From contig CAZKNJ010000009.1 of NCBI GenBank assembly GCA_964554185.1, forward strand, positions 1-64,000: DNA of 64,000 nt, given 5' to 3'. Below are positions 60,653 through 64,000 of the stretch, in pieces. The position numbers and the translations under genes are program-made. Under the pieces are notes generated by a model. It was not told where the DNA came from and did not search any database. It saw only the letters and a program-made list of their open reading frames with translations. Within the stretch, counting starts at the first letter, position 1. Every line of letters begins with the position of its first letter. This stretch comes from CAZKNJ01 sp964554185 (GTDB taxonomy: Bacteria; 4484-113).

Positions 60653-61725
60653 GCCCGCAGTGAAGATAGCTTGCGCCGTAGCTTCTCGTCAACCCGGGTA
60701 AGGAACGCCAGCACTTGGGCGACCGCCTGGAACAGGGCGGGCGGGATAATGTCATCCACCTCCAGCCTATAGAGCGCCTGGGCGAGGTAGCGGTCTTCGT
60801 AGAGAGGGATGCCGTGTTTCATCGCCTCGCGCCTGATGCGCTCGGCCATGTAGTCCTTGCCCTTTGCAATGATGCGCGGCGCGGCGAACTCCGGCTCGTA
60901 GAGCAGCGCCACGGCGTACTGCGTCGGGTTGGTGATAACCACATCGGCTTCCTTCACCCGCTGCATCATCCGCCGGAAAGCGATTGCACGGCCGAATTCG
61001 CGCAGGCGGCGCTTGATGAGCGGGTCGCCCTCCTGCTCTTTCATCTCATCCTTCACCTCGCGCTTGGACATGCGGACGCCCTTCTCAAACTCAAAGCGCT
61101 GGTAGGCGTAGTCCAGCAGCGCCAGGATTAGCAGCACGGCGGAGGAAACGAACCCAATTTTCAGGGCAATGCGGAAAACAGCGGCAAAGGCGGCTTCCGG
61201 CGTCATGCCGGACAGCATCAGCAGCACGGGAGCCTCCGCGCGTAGGATCATCACCACTATCACCGCCACGGCCAGAATCTTCAGGAGGTTTTTCAGCGTA
61301 TCAAAGGCTGCCCTGAGCGAAAACAGGCGCTTGAAGCCGTTGATGGGGTTGATGCGATCGAGCTTGGGCGTAATGGGGTCGGAGGAGAACACCAGCCCGA
61401 CCTGCGCCATGCTAGATAGCAGCCCTGCTGCGAAAACCACGATGAGCACCGGGCCGAGAAGGGTGAGCGTCATGGTAATCACGAGGTTGAAGATGCCGGG
61501 GAGGGTCTCGGTGGAAATATCCATCCCGCCGGCATTGCCCACGAGCTGCCTGAACAGGCGGTTGAACGTGTCACCCATATAGCCTTGAAGCAGGCTCACC
61601 GCGCCGAAGACCAGGAGCAGGGTCACGGCGGAGACGACTTCCACCGAACGGGCCACCTGCCCCTTCTCGCGGGCCTTGCGGCGCTTTCGCGGCGTAGCCG
61701 GTTCGGTTTTATTTTCGTCAGCCAT
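60649..61725 (-). CDS. flhB: flagellar export switch protein FlhB
   Basis: The membrane protein of the flagellar type III export gate has 358 residues. It has the N-terminal TEPATPRKRRKAREKGQVARS, about four membrane helices (30-210), and a cytoplasmic domain with EVKDEMKEQEGDPLIKRRLRE and VVITNPTQYAVALLYEPE. The autocleavage site NPTH of most FlhB reads NPTQ here (266-269). FlhB switches export from rod-hook to filament substrates. It follows fliR after 7 bp and is translationally coupled to the DUF58 gene. Confidence 0.95.
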   Translation of the reverse strand: MADENKTEPATPRKRRKAREKGQVARSVEVVSAVTLLLVFGAVSLLQGYMGDTFNRLFRQLVGNAGGMDISTETLPGIFNLVITMTLTLLGPVLIVVFAAGLLSSMAQVGLVFSSDPITPKLDRINPINGFKRLFSLRAAFDTLKNLLKILAVAVIVVMILRAEAPVLLMLSGMTPEAAFAAVFRIALKIGFVSSAVLLILALLDYAYQRFEFEKGVRMSKREVKDEMKEQEGDPLIKRRLREFGRAIAFRRMMQRVKEADVVITNPTQYAVALLYEPEFAAPRIIAKGKDYMAERIRREAMKHGIPLYEDRYLAQALYRLEVDDIIPPALFQAVAQVLAFLTRVDEKLRRKLSSLRA

Positions 61726-61732
61726 CGGGCAA

Positions 61733-62506
61733 TCATCCGGTTATGAACCGCAGCGTATCCTGGAATATGGTGCGGCTGGCGCGCTCGGTGAGCACTCCGT
61801 AGGTCATCACCGCCGCCGAGAGCATGAACAGGCCAAAGGCAATCTTAATGGGCAGACCCACAAAGAAGACATTCATCTGGGGCATAATCCGCGCCAGAAT
61901 GCCAAGCGAGATGTCAGTGAGTATGAGAAACGCCATCAACGGGGCCGCGAGCTGGAATGCGATGATGAACATGTCGGTGCAGACGCGCCCGAGGTCGGCG
62001 AGGCTCCATAGCCCCATGTCTACCTGGCCCGGCGGCGCCAGTACCAGCGAGTCGTGCCAGATATAGATGAGGCCGTGGTGGAGGTTGAGGTTGAGGAATA
62101 CGAGCATCGAGAGGGTGAACAGGAATTCGGCGATCAAGGAAGTCTGCTGCTGGGTGGCGAAATCAAAGACATTGACCACGGCGAAGCCCATCTGATAGCC
62201 GATGTGCTCGCCTGCTACGTAGAAGGCGACGAAGATGAGGCCCACAAAGAAGCCCAGCAGCGCGCCAACCGCCAACTCGGTCATCATTGCGGGGACGTAG
62301 TTGCTCATCTCCAGCAGCTCGGGGTGCAGCTCCGGCCGGTTCACAACAAAGAACAGCAGTGCCAGGAAGAAGGAGAGCGTAATCTTAAACACCGCGGGCA
62401 CATTGCGCCCGGAGAAGAGAGGCGCCACGAAGAAGAACGCCGAGATGCGCGCGAAATACAGCGAAAACAGCGCGAACTGGAACGTCCCGAGGTCGAGAAT
62501 GGTCAT
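61733..62506 (-). CDS. fliR: flagellar export gate protein FliR
   Basis: FliR, 257 residues, with six membrane helices. Typical motifs are FALFSLYFARISAFFFVAPLFSGRNVPAVFKITLSFFLALLF at the N-terminus and GFFVGLIFVAFYVAGEHIGYQMGFAVVNVFDFATQQQTSLIAEF in the middle (about 84-127). With FliP and FliQ, which are not in the window, it forms the export pore. It lies 39 bp after secG and 7 bp before flhB. Confidence 0.95.
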   Translation of the reverse strand: MTILDLGTFQFALFSLYFARISAFFFVAPLFSGRNVPAVFKITLSFFLALLFFVVNRPELHPELLEMSNYVPAMMTELAVGALLGFFVGLIFVAFYVAGEHIGYQMGFAVVNVFDFATQQQTSLIAEFLFTLSMLVFLNLNLHHGLIYIWHDSLVLAPPGQVDMGLWSLADLGRVCTDMFIIAFQLAAPLMAFLILTDISLGILARIMPQMNVFFVGLPIKIAFGLFMLSAAVMTYGVLTERASRTIFQDTLRFITG

Positions 62507-62545
62507 CTACCCTACACCCCTGCCCCGCGCGGCCTACCCCTAAGC

Positions 62546-62794
62546 CTACGCGAGGTTGCGGAATATCAACGCAAACACGAAGGTTACAATGAGGAAGGCG
62601 TACCCGAACTGGGAGAGCAGCCGGCGCTTCTTCTCTTCCACGCCCACTGCGCCGCGGTAGGAGTCGCCGGCGCTGCCAGTAATGGCCGCGCCCAGCCCCT
62701 CGCTCTTGGTATTGAGCGACAGGGTCAGCACGATCATGGAGATGCTGATGCCAGCGATGATTAGAAGCAAGATTAAACCGATAACCGTGGTCAT
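62546..62794 (-). CDS. secG: protein translocase subunit SecG
   Basis: The 82-residue protein has two membrane helices (about 4-24 and 62-80). The intervening loop LSLNTKSEGLGAAITGSAGDSYRGAVGVEEKKRRLLSQFGYAF is the SecG signature (GLGAA..G). It is a subunit of the SecYEG channel. I first considered FliQ because of the neighbours, but FliQ motifs are absent. ATG 62794 has GGAGG 4 nt upstream and an extended -10 box 18 nt upstream. Being directly ahead of fliR, it may be co-transcribed. Confidence 0.88.
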   Translation of the reverse strand: MTTVIGLILLLIIAGISISMIVLTLSLNTKSEGLGAAITGSAGDSYRGAVGVEEKKRRLLSQFGYAFLIVTFVFALIFRNLA

Positions 62795-62812
62795 GTAACC
62801 TCCGCGCGCCGG

Positions 62813-62821
62813 ATTCTAGCA
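62813..62821 (-). promoter_or_regulatory. extended -10 promoter of secG
   Basis: TGCTAGAAT on the minus strand, 18 nt before the ATG of secG, with GGAGG between them. Confidence 0.45.
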
Positions 62822-62954
62822 AATGGGCGGCATATGCACAAGGAGCTGGGGCGGGACGCTATGGTGGGCTCCCGCAAATGTTAGAGAAGAGAAGGTCGGC
62901 AGTGAGTGAAGGAAGAAGGTGCCTGCCAGTCGGTATGCTGAACCCGTGGCTATG

Positions 62955-63230
62955 CTAGGCTGAGAACCGGTGATCTTGACGCATCGCCAGCCAGGTTTCC
63001 GGATTGGCCTGCGGCGGCATCGGCAGGGCATCCAGTTCGGCGAGGGCTTCGTCCAGGGATTGCCGGGACGCGCTGCCTGATTGGGTTTCAGGCGACCCCC
63101 GTGTAGTGACCTGTGGTGTGGCCAAGTCTGCCGTGCCGCGGTCCTTGCCGCACGATGTGGGGGCCAAGACAGTCAACAATGCCAGGAGAGCTAGCACTCC
63201 CGGCAGTAGCTTGATGATAACGCTCTTCAT
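62955..63230 (-). CDS. small exported lipoprotein-like protein
   Basis: The 91-residue protein has a hydrophobic signal (about 5-22) ending in LAPTSC, a poor lipobox because Pro and Thr flank it. The remainder is mostly charged, with an acidic helix LDEALAELDALPM. GGAGGA lies 9 nt before the ATG. No family is recognised. It stands between secG and a secreted protein, with 160 bp without a gene on the secG side (62795-62954), where the only structure I see is the secG promoter. Confidence 0.55.
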   Translation of the reverse strand: MKSVIIKLLPGVLALLALLTVLAPTSCGKDRGTADLATPQVTTRGSPETQSGSASRQSLDEALAELDALPMPPQANPETWLAMRQDHRFSA

Positions 63231-63303
63231 TTTACCGTTCCTCCTGTTTCAAGTTGCCAATATGCACGGTTCCGCTTGCGCGGATTGTGGCCAATGCGGT
63301 GTG

Positions 63304-64000
63304 TTACCAGTGGCGGGCTATGTGCGTCTGGCCCACCATTAGTGGCATCCCATCTGCTGCAACACGCACTTCAGCACCATAGAATTCTGGAGTAGGGAAC
63401 ACTGCGGAAGTCCATACCGATTCGCAGCGCCATGCGAAGAACTGGTTAGACTGGGATGGGTCGTTGAAAGTGACCAGCACCGTATCGGGCAGCTTGGCCA
63501 GGGCGTCTAGGCCCGGCAGCAGTGCGGGGGATGTGGTACTGTAATAGTAGACATGTTCTGCAGCTTCTATATGTGCAGCCTCAGCGACAAACACTGTCGT
63601 CGGGTAGTAGCCCGATCCGTATTCCACCTCTCCGAAGAGTATCGAGGGCTCGCTCCCAACATTCAGGGCGATGTCTAGCGGGAAAAACCTGTGTGTGTAG
63701 TCTTCCTCGTCAACAAAGGACTCCTTCAGCCGTTCAACCAGCCAGTTCCCTTGCTCCTCCTTGCCATAGCAGAGAGTTCCCGCGTCCGAGAACACCAGCT
63801 CCAGACGGTCATCAACTCGTATTTCCGCATTTGTGTAGTTGACTTCACCTGCTGCCTCCCACACTCGTTTCTTCTCCCACACCCCCGGGGCCGTTCGCCG
63901 GGCCACCCAGATGGCGCCATAGACCAGCACCGCCCGGTTCGCCGAGTCAAACAGGAGCTGGCCGGTCTGATCTATCTCCTCTTGCTCCCATCCCTCCGCT
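63304..64000 (-). CDS. secreted beta-rich protein, N-terminus outside the window
   Basis: The frame is open to the window edge, so only the C-terminal 232 residues are seen. It is beta-rich with many aromatic residues: LVYGAIWVARRTAPGVWEKKRVW, DRLELVFSDAGTLCYGKEEQGNW, EPSILFGEVEYGSGYYPTTVFV. This repeated beta pattern resembles the C-terminal third of the giant lipoprotein at 10296-14420, where similar WSTELLDAG and YDGTAFTVENAF strands occur. It may be a further member of the same exposed protein family. No catalytic motif is visible. Confidence 0.7.
   Translation of the reverse strand, partial: AEGWEQEEIDQTGQLLFDSANRAVLVYGAIWVARRTAPGVWEKKRVWEAAGEVNYTNAEIRVDDRLELVFSDAGTLCYGKEEQGNWLVERLKESFVDEEDYTHRFFPLDIALNVGSEPSILFGEVEYGSGYYPTTVFVAEAAHIEAAEHVYYYSTTSPALLPGLDALAKLPDTVLVTFNDPSQSNQFFAWRCESVWTSAVFPTPEFYGAEVRVAADGMPLMVGQTHIARHW

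Noticed and set aside
62546..62794. fliQ, suggested by the neighbouring fliR and flhB
   Set aside because: The protein has the GLGAAITG loop of SecG and no FliQ motif.

Overview
The window looks like a stretch of chromosome from a flagellated, diderm (outer-membrane) bacterium with fairly high GC. Coding is dense on both strands. I see no insertion sequence, prophage, CRISPR array, rRNA or tRNA, and no gap between genes exceeds 300 bp. Several traits point to an uncultured or little-studied lineage near the diderm Terrabacteria rather than to Proteobacteria. These are an OmpM-like porin with an SLH domain, an MlaE-F-D-TamB operon whose MlaD ends in a probable beta-barrel, a Firmicutes-type flgM-flgN-flgK-flgL-DUF6470-fliW order, a gmk-rpoZ-coaBC-priA order, a PriA without helicase motifs, and many apparently leaderless genes. 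The phylum cannot be fixed from the sequence alone.

Region 1 (1-2.7 kb) holds a truncated lipoprotein, a DUF6115-like membrane protein, endonuclease III, a DnaQ-like exonuclease and a hotdog thioesterase. Region 2 (2.7-20 kb, minus strand) is a long collinear run: moxR, DUF58, a TgpA-like transglutaminase, a ChbG-like deacetylase and a giant dockerin/FN3/PQQ lipoprotein. After a promoter of its own it continues with mlaE-mlaF-mlaD-tamB and the thioesterase, a phospholipid transport and envelope-assembly module. Region 3 (19.9-30.7 kb) has a zinc-ribbon protein and YraN, a bidirectional terminator, the SLH porin, a YqgF-like protein, aroQ, gyrA, dnaE and an M20 amidohydrolase.

Region 4 (30.8-45.3 kb, mainly plus strand) has def, ruvB and a divergent mazG. 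A likely operon follows: unknown gene, gmk, rpoZ, coaBC, parvulin-type PPIase, degenerate priA, DUF4129, DUF4350, alr and a lytic transglycosylase, then a TPR protein. Region 5 (45.3-52.2 kb, minus strand) is the late flagellar cluster flgJ-flgM-flgN-flgK-flgL-DUF6470-fliW. Three sites match the sigma-28 (FliA) consensus, and one of them lies before the anti-sigma gene flgM. Region 6 (52.2-64 kb) has an M19 dipeptidase, a thiolase, a GT2 glycosyltransferase sitting behind a terminator hairpin, two large lipoproteins (NHL/carboxypeptidase-regulatory-like and PLD-like), DUF58, flhB, fliR, secG, a small lipoprotein and a truncated secreted protein.

Many genes have a -10 box, often the extended form TGNTANAAT, only 6-9 nt before the start codon, with no Shine-Dalgarno sequence. 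Others have strong GGAGG sites. The organism therefore appears to use both leaderless and leadered translation.
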